From Allohahella sp002354735 (GTDB taxonomy: Bacteria > Pseudomonadota > Gammaproteobacteria > Pseudomonadales > Oleiphilaceae): 64,000 nucleotides of DNA. Each line of letters begins with the position of its first letter. Position 1 is the stretch's first letter. Under the pieces are notes generated by a model that was given only the letters and a program-made list of their open reading frames with translations, searched no databases and had not been told where the DNA came from. The DNA lies in NCBI RefSeq assembly GCF_047946665.1, contig NZ_CP172312.1, positions 3,658,001 to 3,722,000 on the forward strand, written 5' to 3'. Position numbers and translations under genes: made by a program. Positions 7,136 through 15,349 of this stretch are shown here, piece by piece.

Positions 7136-7993
7136 TTATTTCAATGCAGCTTTCATGAACTCAGGCACCGCGAGGGCTGCCTTGTGAATGTCTTCATTGT
7201 AGTAGCGAGTGCGAAAACTGCGCTCTGCGGCATCGGCTTCGCGGAAGAAAGTCACGTTGTCCTGCTTGCCTGCCATGGTGCAACTCCACCAGCCAGTCGG
7301 ATACACCGGCTGCGGAAACGGTAAGGTCCGGCTGGTCTTGAAGCCTGCTTTGCGCATGTCGGCATGAACTTTTTTGATGATGGTATCTGCATGCAGCAGC
7401 GGCGATTCTGTCTGCTGTACAAGCAAGCCGCCTTCCCGCAGCGCCAGGTGGCAATTGCGGTAGAAATCAACTGCAAATAAACCTTCGGCCGGACCGACTG
7501 GATCGGTGGAGTCAACGATGATCAGGTCCAGTGAATTTGGGCTTGCGTCATTGATCCATTTGATGCCGTCTTCGAACAGCAGCTCGGCGCGTGGGTCGTC
7601 ATTCGAGCTGCAGAGGTCTGGAAAGTGCTCTTCCGCCACACGGGTCACCCGCTCGTCGAGTTCGACCTGCGTGACCTTGCGGATATCCGGGTGCTTGAGT
7701 ACTTCTTTCAGAGTGCCGCAGTCGCCACCACCAATGATAGCCACGTCGCGAGGCGCCTTGTGAGTGAATAGCGCCGGATGCGTCATCATCTCGTGATAGA
7801 GGAAGTTGTCGCGGTCTGTCAGCATGACACAGCCATCGAGCACCATCAGCTTGCCGAAGGTCTTGGTCTGGTAGATTTCGATATGCTGGTACTGACTTTT
7901 TTCCTCGTGAACCTTGGCATCGATAGCCAAAGAGAAACCGGTTCCCTGGTCCTGAAAGATTTCGGTAAACCAGCCGGGCATGTGCTCAGCCAT
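7136..7993 (-). CDS. speE: Spermidine synthase (polyamine aminopropyltransferase)
   Basis: 285 residues. The SAM-type fold is shown by VAIIGGGDCGTLKEVLKH (residues 84-101) and the catalytic-loop motif VDSTDPVGPA. It transfers an aminopropyl group from decarboxylated SAM to putrescine. The start MAEHMPGWFTEIFQ at 7993 is preceded by GGAGGCGACTATC, which decides it over the longer frame. It is transcribed divergently from speA across about 210 bp. speD, needed to supply decarboxylated SAM, is not in the window. Confidence 0.95.
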   Translation of the reverse strand: MAEHMPGWFTEIFQDQGTGFSLAIDAKVHEEKSQYQHIEIYQTKTFGKLMVLDGCVMLTDRDNFLYHEMMTHPALFTHKAPRDVAIIGGGDCGTLKEVLKHPDIRKVTQVELDERVTRVAEEHFPDLCSSNDDPRAELLFEDGIKWINDASPNSLDLIIVDSTDPVGPAEGLFAVDFYRNCHLALREGGLLVQQTESPLLHADTIIKKVHADMRKAGFKTSRTLPFPQPVYPTGWWSCTMAGKQDNVTFFREADAAERSFRTRYYNEDIHKAALAVPEFMKAALK

Positions 7994-8203
7994 GATAGTC
8001 GCCTCCGCGAATATTCGGATATGAAAGGTGGGGTGGGTACTTAGGCAGACACTATAAGTCACTGGCGCCTACAGTCATAGCGTACGTTACGTCGTTGAGG
8101 GGCCATGTGATCAACCTGTCCAGATGCCGGACGGTGTGGCGTGGCGGGGCCGCATGTTGTAGTGTTCCGGCTTGATTCTCGTGCTCAACAGGTAAGACGA
8201 ACG

Positions 8204-10198
8204 ATGACGATGGACGGCGGGCAGTGGACACCCGATGCGGCGATGGCCGCTTACAATGTCGCACAGTGGAGTGAAGGCTACGTCACGATCGACAGCAAGG
8301 GCATGGTGCGAGTGCGTCCCCATGCTCATCGCGCTGGGGGATCGACCGCGGTCGATCCGGATGATGGACTGGTCCTGAGTGAGCTGACGCAGGCCTGTAT
8401 CGACGCCGGACTGTCGCTGCCTATCCTGCTGCGCTTCTCGGATATTCTGCACGACCGGGTAAATGCCCTGTGCGGCGCTTTCAACGATGCCCGTGAGCGC
8501 TTGAACTATCAGGGCGGCTACACGGCGGTCTATCCTATCAAGGTGAATCAGCAGCGCCATGTGGTCGAGCAGATCATCCGCGCGGAACCGGCTCGATCAC
8601 GCCATCAGATTGGGCTCGAAGCGGGCAGCAAACCAGAATTGATGACTGTCCTCTCGCTCAGCCGTGCAGGTGACACCATCGTCTGCAATGGCTACAAGGA
8701 CCGCGCCTTTATCAGGCTGGCCTTGCTTGGGCAGACCCTCGGCATGCGCGTGTTCATCGTGATCGAGATGCTCGATGAGCTCAAACTTGTGCTGGAAGAG
8801 AGCGAGAAGCTCGGGATCCGGCCTTTGCTGGGCGTGCGGGCGCGGCTTTCGAGTATCGGTAAGGGCAATTGGCAGAACACTGGCGGCGAGAAGTCCAAGT
8901 TCGGGCTTTCGGCCAGTCAGATTCTCAGCGTTGTCGAGCAGTTGCGTGCGGCCGGCTCGCTGGACACCCTGACCCTGCTGCACTTCCACCTCGGCTCCCA
9001 GATCGCAAACATCCGAGACATCCAGACGGGCATGCGCGAGTGCGCCCGTTTCTATGTCGAGCTCATGCAGCTCGGTGCCGCGATTGCCACCGTCGACGTT
9101 GGTGGCGGCCTCGGTATCGACTACGAGGGTACGCGTTCGCGAAGCGCCTACTCAATCAACTACAGCATGGAAGAGTATGCCTTTCAGGTGCTGCGAACCC
9201 TGCAGGAAGAGGCACGACGGAATGACCTGCCTGAGCCGGATGTCATTACTGAATCCGGACGCTCGCTCACTGCCCATCACGCCATACTGGTGACCAACAT
9301 CATCGATGAAGAGCGCAGCGAGGTCGATGAACAGCAGGCGAAGGCCATGCAGGCCTCAGGCGGCGATGCTGCCCCGGATATGCCAGCGCCGCTATCGGAA
9401 CTGCAGCAGGATTATCTGGCGGTGATGGATCGCAATCGCAGCAGAACAGCTGCCGAATTGTATCATGACGCTTCCCACGCCCTGCAGGAGGCACAGGCGC
9501 AGTTCATCCACGGCACCATGTCACTGGCTCAGCGCGCTGCGGCAGAACAGCTGTACAAGCAGGTTTGCCTGCGCCTGCAACAGACGCTTGACCGTTCCAA
9601 GCGCACGCATCGCGACATCATTGATGAGATCAACGACAAGCTGGCCGACAAGCTGTTCGTGAATTTCTCGCTGTTCCAGTCGTTACCGGATGTGTGGGGT
9701 ATCGACCAGATCTTCCCGATACTACCTTTGGCCGGCCTCGACAGACCACCGCTGCGGCGGGCAGTGGTGCAGGATATCACCTGTGATTCCGATGGCAGGA
9801 TCGACAGCTACGTCGACAGTGGCGGCATCGAAACGACGCTACCGGTGCCCGACTTTCAGCGGGAAGATCTCAAGGCTGCCAATGGCGCCCACGGCCCCTT
9901 GCTGGGCTTTTTCCTCACCGGCGCCTATCAGGAGATACTCGGAGACCTGCACAACCTGTTCGGTGATACCGACTCGGTCGATGTGCGCATCAGCGATGAT
10001 GGTCGATTCAGGCTCGATCACCTGCAGCATGGCGATACCGTGAAGCGGGTGCTGTCCTACGTTAACTACGATTGGAACGAGCTGCTTTCAGCCTGTACTG
10101 AAAAGGTGCAGCAGGCTGAGCTGACAGATGAGTTGCGAAGCATACTGCTGGCTGAGCTTGAAGGCGGCCTGCAGGCCTATACCTACTTTTCCAAGTAG
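8204..10198 (+). CDS. speA: Biosynthetic arginine decarboxylase (SpeA)
   Basis: A 664-residue PLP enzyme of the SpeA type (E. coli 658). The PLP lysine is K113 in YPIKVNQQRH. The barrel motifs LHFHLGSQ and DVGGGLGIDY and the C-terminal ITESGRSLTAHHA are intact. It decarboxylates arginine to agmatine. The start MTMDGGQW at 8204 follows AGGTAAGACGAACG; an upstream frame to 8141 has no support. The aguB gene at 40773 implies the route from agmatine through N-carbamoylputrescine to putrescine, which speE then uses. No agmatinase (speB) gene is present here. Confidence 0.95.
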   Translation: MTMDGGQWTPDAAMAAYNVAQWSEGYVTIDSKGMVRVRPHAHRAGGSTAVDPDDGLVLSELTQACIDAGLSLPILLRFSDILHDRVNALCGAFNDARERLNYQGGYTAVYPIKVNQQRHVVEQIIRAEPARSRHQIGLEAGSKPELMTVLSLSRAGDTIVCNGYKDRAFIRLALLGQTLGMRVFIVIEMLDELKLVLEESEKLGIRPLLGVRARLSSIGKGNWQNTGGEKSKFGLSASQILSVVEQLRAAGSLDTLTLLHFHLGSQIANIRDIQTGMRECARFYVELMQLGAAIATVDVGGGLGIDYEGTRSRSAYSINYSMEEYAFQVLRTLQEEARRNDLPEPDVITESGRSLTAHHAILVTNIIDEERSEVDEQQAKAMQASGGDAAPDMPAPLSELQQDYLAVMDRNRSRTAAELYHDASHALQEAQAQFIHGTMSLAQRAAAEQLYKQVCLRLQQTLDRSKRTHRDIIDEINDKLADKLFVNFSLFQSLPDVWGIDQIFPILPLAGLDRPPLRRAVVQDITCDSDGRIDSYVDSGGIETTLPVPDFQREDLKAANGAHGPLLGFFLTGAYQEILGDLHNLFGDTDSVDVRISDDGRFRLDHLQHGDTVKRVLSYVNYDWNELLSACTEKVQQAELTDELRSILLAELEGGLQAYTYFSK

Positions 10199-10218
10199 GT
10201 CCAGAGGCTCAGACCGAT

Positions 10219-10950
10219 CTAGCGGCTATGGTCGTCGTGCGGCTCGAAGTAGCGCTCGCGAATGCGGCGCTCGTAATTCGTCAGCATGGAAGATTCCTCG
10301 ACCAGATTCTTCAGCGGGCTGTCGAAACGTGATCTCAGCACATTGTGAATCATCGCGTACAGCGTAGCGTCATGGCTACTGGGCTTGTCACCGAACAGGT
10401 AGTCCTTGTTGCCGAGCACCATGGCCACTGAGGCCATATCGGCGTTAGCCATATCGTAGATATCCCGGGGCGTATGTCGACCCAGGCCATGCGCCTTGAG
10501 GGCCGCCTTCGCCTGCACCTGCATCAGCGTCGGCACGACGTAACGCACCACATGGGAGAACAGTCCGCTGAGCTCCTGACGGACCAGGGGCCAGTTTTCG
10601 CCCGCGAAACGACTGTAGACGATCGCCCAGTAATAGTGATTTTCCAGTGCGCGAGACAGCAACTGGCCCTGGGCATGGGCTTCCGGACTGAGCCAGGCGT
10701 CCAGGCTGATGTTATAGCGCTCATGCAGATAGGCGATGATCAGATTCGAATCATGAATGACGCGAACCTTGTCCTCTGACTCATCCTGTATATACGGCAG
10801 CTTGCCGACTGGTGCCTTCCGTGGGTCGAGCACGGTCTCAATCTGAAAAGGCACATCGATCATGTGCAGATAGGTTTCTACCTTCAGGCAGAACGTACTG
10901 GGATTCCGAACGCCAAAAAGGGCGGGAAACTGGTAAAGCGTAATCATCAA
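10219..10950 (-). CDS. GST-fold protein, metaxin/Tom37-like type
   Basis: 243 residues. The N-terminal thioredoxin-like half includes LYQFPALFGVRNPSTFCLKV and KLPYI, followed by a helical GST C-domain (KDYLFGDKPSSHDATLYAM). The layout matches the metaxin-like/FAX branch of the GST superfamily rather than classical detoxifying GSTs. The substrate is unknown. It starts 20 bp after the apbE stop on the same strand, so it may be the last gene of the redox operon. It ends 20 bp from the convergent speA stop, with no visible terminator between. Confidence 0.75.
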   Translation of the reverse strand: MMITLYQFPALFGVRNPSTFCLKVETYLHMIDVPFQIETVLDPRKAPVGKLPYIQDESEDKVRVIHDSNLIIAYLHERYNISLDAWLSPEAHAQGQLLSRALENHYYWAIVYSRFAGENWPLVRQELSGLFSHVVRYVVPTLMQVQAKAALKAHGLGRHTPRDIYDMANADMASVAMVLGNKDYLFGDKPSSHDATLYAMIHNVLRSRFDSPLKNLVEESSMLTNYERRIRERYFEPHDDHSR

Positions 10951-10970
10951 TAGGCCCTGTCTGCACCGGC

Positions 10971-11951
10971 TCAGGTGCTGTTAAATGACTTCCCCGGACG
11001 AGCCTGATTCACTTCAGGCAGTGTACTCACAGCCAGTCCTAGCCGTAAAGCGCTCCTCAGGTCATGTGTCGCTGTCAATGTGTGCTGCAGCAGACAATAG
11101 GGTAGCCCGAGCTCATCGAGCCAGGCATTAGCGCCATCCTCTTTCAGCATGGCGATAGTGCATACGGTACCAGCCAGCAGACAGGCTTCTGCAGCCACAG
11201 AAATGCTCGCTGGCGTTCTCGCGGGCATGGCAGACTTCGGATTGAGCAGATGACAGTAGCGTTGACCATCGACAATCATGAAACGTTCGTAGTCGCCGCT
11301 TGTTGCAAAGCCGCCACTTGCCAGGCTGGTGTAGGTGATCGCGTGCTCAGGCGCTCGAGGATGACGGATGCCGATGATCCACGGTGCGCCGGCCGGGTCT
11401 GGACCGACCATGGCGATATCGCCGGCGAGATCAACGAAGCCGCTGCTGCAGCCCTGTTGTCGAAGCAAGGTAGCGACGGCGTCGCAAGCGTATTCCTTGC
11501 CGAAACCACCAAAGTCCAGCGCCATGTCTGCCAGCGGTAGTCGAACAGCGTCGCTGCTGCGCTCTACCAATTCCCATCCGATTCTGCCACGCAAAACCTG
11601 CAACGAAGCCTGCGAGGGCAGTTGATCGGACCTGAAGTCCCAGGCCTGCCGCAGTATGCCGGAGGTAATGTCGAACAGGCCGTCACTCATGGCGAAGGCC
11701 TGGTCGGCGTAGTCTAGCAAGGCTGCGGTCATGGCATCGGTCTCGGTCCACTGCCCGGTCCCGGCTCGATCATTGATGCTCGAAACGATACTGTCGGGCC
11801 GATACCTCGAATAACGCTGCTCGAAGCTCTGCAGCAGATCCACGGCCAGCGCCGACCAGCGGTCAGCCTCGACACGAGGACCGCCCAGCCGGAGCTCACA
11901 GGGGCCTCCGAGCGCTTTGAAACGATAGTGATGCAGGCCGAAGTCAGTCAT
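10971..11951 (-). CDS. apbE: FAD:protein FMN transferase, ApbE family
   Basis: 326 residues. ApbE landmarks: YSRYRPDSIVSSIN (residues 47-60), FDITSGILRQAW, ALDFGGFGKEYACD and CHLLNPKSAMP. ApbE enzymes move FMN from FAD onto Thr/Ser of a (S/T)GA(S/T)-type motif in exported proteins such as NqrC and RnfG. There is no obvious signal peptide or lipobox, which is unusual for a periplasmic ApbE; either export is atypical or it acts inside the cell. It lies 33 bp after the DUF3570 gene, which carries two M-S-G-A-S motifs, its most likely target. The active-site residues are not canonical throughout. Confidence 0.85.
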   Translation of the reverse strand: MTDFGLHHYRFKALGGPCELRLGGPRVEADRWSALAVDLLQSFEQRYSRYRPDSIVSSINDRAGTGQWTETDAMTAALLDYADQAFAMSDGLFDITSGILRQAWDFRSDQLPSQASLQVLRGRIGWELVERSSDAVRLPLADMALDFGGFGKEYACDAVATLLRQQGCSSGFVDLAGDIAMVGPDPAGAPWIIGIRHPRAPEHAITYTSLASGGFATSGDYERFMIVDGQRYCHLLNPKSAMPARTPASISVAAEACLLAGTVCTIAMLKEDGANAWLDELGLPYCLLQHTLTATHDLRSALRLGLAVSTLPEVNQARPGKSFNST

Positions 11952-11984
11952 GCAACTGAGTATCGGCCGGGTTGGCCGATAGCG

Positions 11985-13154
11985 CTAGAACGAGTACTCG
12001 AAACCGATCGAAATTCGTGTGAACTCCACCAGTGCGGGATTGGGTCGATCGACTGATTCGATGGCAAAGTCTGCATCACTGACATAGCGCTCGGCTCCGA
12101 CGCTCATCTTCCAGTCATAGCCGTATGCGATCGCCTTGATGCCGGCTGTCACTGCGCCATAGGGCGACAGTCGAAAATCTGACGAACGCTCACCGGTGGT
12201 ATTGATACTGGTCAGGGGTTCGTAGAAGTCTGCCTGCCCCTGCGTGTAATAGCGGAAACTGGGCACGAGCTGAAGATTGGCATTGATATTCTGGTACCAC
12301 GCGAGGTCCAAAGTATGCGACATGATGCCCCAGTCATCGCCGTAGATGCGGTAGTCGACGTGCGCCGCCGCATTTGCAACTTCGATGAAGTGGCGGTATC
12401 GCGCACTCGCGGCGAGCTGCAGGCGTTCGTCCGGCCGTTCGTCCTCGAGTTTGTAGGGGTCCGAGAGATAACCACTCTTGCGGGTCGCACTCAGGCTGCC
12501 CTGGATTTGCGACACGCTGGTCAGGATCCTGGTATAGCCTGCGAAGACCGTGAGGCTGTCCTTGTCTTCGCTTTCTGGCCTTGTGAAGCCTGTCGGCTGT
12601 GTTGGCTCGACCGTGTCTATCGATACCGCAATGCCGCCGGACACAGTATCGAGGCGATCATTGAAGGTCAGGCTGCCGTCCACGCCGCCGCTAAAGGCGG
12701 TGTAGTCGTCTTCGCCCGAGTAGCCGAGGGTGACACCCACCGTAGTGTCTTCGTTGTAGCGCCGTAAAGTGCTGCTGACGTCGAGGCGTTCATCTCCGAT
12801 ACTGGCCCCGCTCATCACGACTTGCGGATTACCCTGAACGTCAGTCGAAATCGCCTGAGGCGATGCGCCGGACATTGTTTCACGAGCAAAATTCAGCGAT
12901 AGGCCATAGCGGTCAGACAACGCGGTGATCAGGCCGAGCTGATGCACATCGATGTCGTAGCGCTCACGTGAGCCAACAGCAAGTTTGCTCGCGTCCAGAT
13001 CATCCTCCTCGTACTGGGTATAGGCGTAGCTGACGGTGGTGCGCTCCGGCGGGCTTTCTGCAAAGGCCGCCGGTGCCAGGGAAGCCAGACCGGGGATACC
13101 GAGCGCAGCCGCAGAGAGCGCCAAAAGGGCTCTGGAAGACGAATTTGCTTTCAT
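11985..13154 (-). CDS. DUF3570 outer-membrane beta-barrel protein with two SGAS motifs
   Basis: 389 residues. The signal peptide MKANSSSRALLALSAAALG ends near AFA-E (residue 32). The remainder is alternating beta strands ending in FTRISIGFEYSF, with the terminal Phe of outer-membrane barrels. Residues 92-98 (ETMSGAS) and 112-118 (VVMSGAS) repeat a motif like the ApbE flavinylation site (D/S-x-x-S/T-G-A-S/T). The gene lies between those for DUF4266 and ApbE. I infer a barrel carrying covalent flavin or presenting it to partners; no function is known to me. RBS spacing is normal and the start is clear. Confidence 0.85.
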   Translation of the reverse strand: MKANSSSRALLALSAAALGIPGLASLAPAAFAESPPERTTVSYAYTQYEEDDLDASKLAVGSRERYDIDVHQLGLITALSDRYGLSLNFARETMSGASPQAISTDVQGNPQVVMSGASIGDERLDVSSTLRRYNEDTTVGVTLGYSGEDDYTAFSGGVDGSLTFNDRLDTVSGGIAVSIDTVEPTQPTGFTRPESEDKDSLTVFAGYTRILTSVSQIQGSLSATRKSGYLSDPYKLEDERPDERLQLAASARYRHFIEVANAAAHVDYRIYGDDWGIMSHTLDLAWYQNINANLQLVPSFRYYTQGQADFYEPLTSINTTGERSSDFRLSPYGAVTAGIKAIAYGYDWKMSVGAERYVSDADFAIESVDRPNPALVEFTRISIGFEYSF

Positions 13155-13205
13155 GAATGATCTACCACTTTGCTGATCAATGAGATGCTGGTGAATGTGC
13201 GGGAA

Positions 13206-13463
13206 TCAGTTGCAGCCGCAGCCGCCACCTTCTGCCGCCGAGCCGCCGCTCGATGCCTCCTTGGCAAAGTAGATGTGAGAATCGAGTGTGGAAGCCAGAG
13301 GGTCCGGATCCCAGGCCATCTCGCTTCGAGCAAGATCGCCGCGCTCCCATGGCTTGACCTGAGCGCAAGCCTGCAGGCCTGCCACCATGGTAATCATCAG
13401 CAGAGTTGCTGCCGGCACACGCAGTCTCTTCGCAAAGCTGCTTATTTCGATTGCATGCTTCAT
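13206..13463 (-). CDS. DUF4266 small lipoprotein with Cys-Gly-Cys tail
   Basis: 85 residues. The signal peptide ends in a lipobox (GLQAC, Cys33). The mature part begins AQVKPWERGDLARSEMAWDPD, the conserved block of DUF4266, followed by HIYFAKEASSGG and a glycine-rich end with Cys82 and Cys84 (GGGCGCN). The mature peptide is only about 50 residues. The CxC tail could be a TlpA substrate, a metal site or an attachment point. Its ATG overlaps the tlpA-like stop codon by 4 bp, so translation is coupled. The family has no assigned function that I know of. Confidence 0.85.
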   Translation of the reverse strand: MKHAIEISSFAKRLRVPAATLLMITMVAGLQACAQVKPWERGDLARSEMAWDPDPLASTLDSHIYFAKEASSGGSAAEGGGCGCN

Positions 13464-14032
13464 TGTTTCGCCTTCCGCAATGTTTCAACTTCTTTTCTGA
13501 GTTTTTCGATATCGCCGTCTCTGAAGCCTTCATGCTTGCTGACGATATTGCCCTTCTGGTCGATCAGGTAGGAGGTGGGCATGCCGACGAGACCGTAGGC
13601 TTCTGGCGTCTTGCCCTTTGGATCCAGCAGTACTGGATAGCTGACAGGGAACTGACTGAGAAAGCGGGTGGCATCTTCGGTTTTCGCATCGAGGTTGATG
13701 GCGAGCACTTCGAAATCCCCTGCCTCGACCAGCTCGTTGCGCAGTTTCGACAGCTGAGGCAGCGACTTTCGGCAAGGCCCACACCAAGAGGCCCAGAAAT
13801 CGACATAGACGATCATGCCGCGGTACTCGCTCAATGACTGGGTTGAATCCGAGTTCAGGACCGGAAGCTGAAAATCCGGTGCTGGTGTGGCCGCATGAGC
13901 ATCGGGCGTAGTGAAGGGCACAGATGCGAGTAGACAGGCGACCGAAAAGGAACCTGTAATGCGCCACAAGCGAGGCGCCTCGGCGAGCGCTTGGGTCGCA
14001 CGGTGGGATGCAAGTAAACGGGTCAGTATCAT
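13460..14032 (-). CDS. TlpA-like periplasmic thiol:disulfide oxidoreductase
   Basis: 190 residues. The N-terminal hydrophobic segment (residues 26-38) anchors or exports it. The thioredoxin domain has the active site WCGPC at 83-87 and the cis-Pro loop GMPTSYLID. The TlpA/ResA group reduces cysteines of apocytochromes or other exported proteins, which suits a neighbour with heme motifs and a lipoprotein with a CxC tail. The start at 14032 (MILTRLLASH) follows GAAGGCAG; longer frames run into the DUF1501 gene. It overlaps the DUF4266 gene by 4 bp. Confidence 0.9.
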   Translation of the reverse strand: MILTRLLASHRATQALAEAPRLWRITGSFSVACLLASVPFTTPDAHAATPAPDFQLPVLNSDSTQSLSEYRGMIVYVDFWASWCGPCRKSLPQLSKLRNELVEAGDFEVLAINLDAKTEDATRFLSQFPVSYPVLLDPKGKTPEAYGLVGMPTSYLIDQKGNIVSKHEGFRDGDIEKLRKEVETLRKAKQ

Positions 14033-14045
14033 GTGGAATCTGCCT

Positions 14046-15329
14046 TCAGGAAAATAGGTTGAGTGTGTCGGCCGATATCGGGTAGCGACGGTCGAGATCT
14101 GCGCTCTCGATGCCAGCCAGACGGCGCAACGCGCGATGCACATGGGCCGGTGTCAACACGATACCATTGCTGTCCGGCAGGAAGGTTTCCGGGTTGACAC
14201 GCAGCGCCCTGAACTCCGGATCAGTCGCGCCTATGGTACGGCCGCCTCGAATACCTGCGCCCATGGCCATTACGCTCGTGACATTCCAGTGGTCCTTGCC
14301 GTTGCCGCTGTTGTAGTAAGGGGTACGACCAAAGTCCGAGCTGATGAGCACCGTCGTTCTGTCTGCCAGACCTTCTTCTTCCAGCCGCATCCAGAGATGG
14401 TGGACGCCGTCGAGCAGGGTTCGCATTCGCGCAAAATGACTGGTGTCGTGGTTGCCATGGGTATCAAATCCACCGCTCACCAGATTCGCGCTTACGCCCA
14501 GACCTGTTGCAAATGCAGCAACGGCCATTTCAGACTGGCCCTTGAGCCCGCTGGTGGTTCGTCCAGCCAGCTTCTGGGCAATGGCGTCCAGATTATTCTG
14601 GCCGGCGCTACGGACGTTGAGCAGATCGCTCATCAACTTCTTCCGCTGTGGCAGCTGCTCGCCATTGATGAGCTGCTCGAGCCGCTGTCGCTTCTGCGCC
14701 GCCATAGCATCGAATGTGGTATCCGGAAGATAGCGATTGCTGCTGCCATTAGAGGGATGATTCGGGTTCGCCAGCGACGAGAACTGGCTAGAGCCCGAAA
14801 CCCGGGCGGCAGCGACGATACCATCGGTATAGTCATAGCCACCGTTGGTCAGGAACGACATCGGTTCATTCGGTGCCGACGCGGCAGCAGCCAGTGCCGC
14901 GAAAGCGGGCATGCCAAGATCAGGGCTGCCGCTCCAGGTCATCCGGGTTCCAGTGCTATGACTGTTGGTGCGCGTATCAACACCGTTGATAACCAACAGC
15001 CGGCCAGCATGGGTCTGGAAAAACGTGTCGTACATCAGTTCGATGTCTGCTCTGGCCACAGCATCGGTGATCGTGGTTGGTATCGGCGCGTAGGCGATGC
15101 CGCCAGCCGTTTTGATATCTGCAGCGGCGAAGTTGTTGACCGGGCCCCGACCATCCGATCGAGGTGCGTCACCTTTGGGATCGCAGAGACTGGTAGGATC
15201 CCAACCACCACTCGCGTGCACACTCACCCAGAACCGGTTCGGCGCGGCCTGTGCCAGGTTGGCGGTTACGGGTAGGCCCAGGGTCATACCAGAGGCCGCC
15301 ACCATTCTCATGAATTGTCTTCTGTCCAT
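14046..15329 (-). CDS. DUF1501 protein, Tat-exported (sulfatase/phosphatase-like fold)
   Basis: About 427 residues. The start MDRRQFMRMVAASGMTLG is a twin-arginine signal, cut near AQA-A. DUF1501 proteins have an alkaline-phosphatase-like fold; visible blocks are FVSVH-like WVSVHASGGWDPT, INGVDTRTNSHSTG, GFDTHGNH and LISSDFGRTPYYN. The biochemical role is unknown. Members are typically encoded next to DUF1585/1588/1592-type cytochrome proteins, as here. Three ATGs in a row follow GGGAGA; the third (15329) has the best spacing. It lies 20 bp after the cytochrome gene and 13 bp before the tlpA-like gene. Confidence 0.85.
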   Translation of the reverse strand: MDRRQFMRMVAASGMTLGLPVTANLAQAAPNRFWVSVHASGGWDPTSLCDPKGDAPRSDGRGPVNNFAAADIKTAGGIAYAPIPTTITDAVARADIELMYDTFFQTHAGRLLVINGVDTRTNSHSTGTRMTWSGSPDLGMPAFAALAAAASAPNEPMSFLTNGGYDYTDGIVAAARVSGSSQFSSLANPNHPSNGSSNRYLPDTTFDAMAAQKRQRLEQLINGEQLPQRKKLMSDLLNVRSAGQNNLDAIAQKLAGRTTSGLKGQSEMAVAAFATGLGVSANLVSGGFDTHGNHDTSHFARMRTLLDGVHHLWMRLEEEGLADRTTVLISSDFGRTPYYNSGNGKDHWNVTSVMAMGAGIRGGRTIGATDPEFRALRVNPETFLPDSNGIVLTPAHVHRALRRLAGIESADLDRRYPISADTLNLFS

Positions 15330-15349
15330 CATCATTCTCCCGATCGCGC

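Noticed and set aside
14136..15275. Long open frame (379 codons) on the plus strand opposite the DUF1501 gene
   Set aside because: Shadow of a clearly coding gene with a Tat signal; the antisense product has no recognisable domain.
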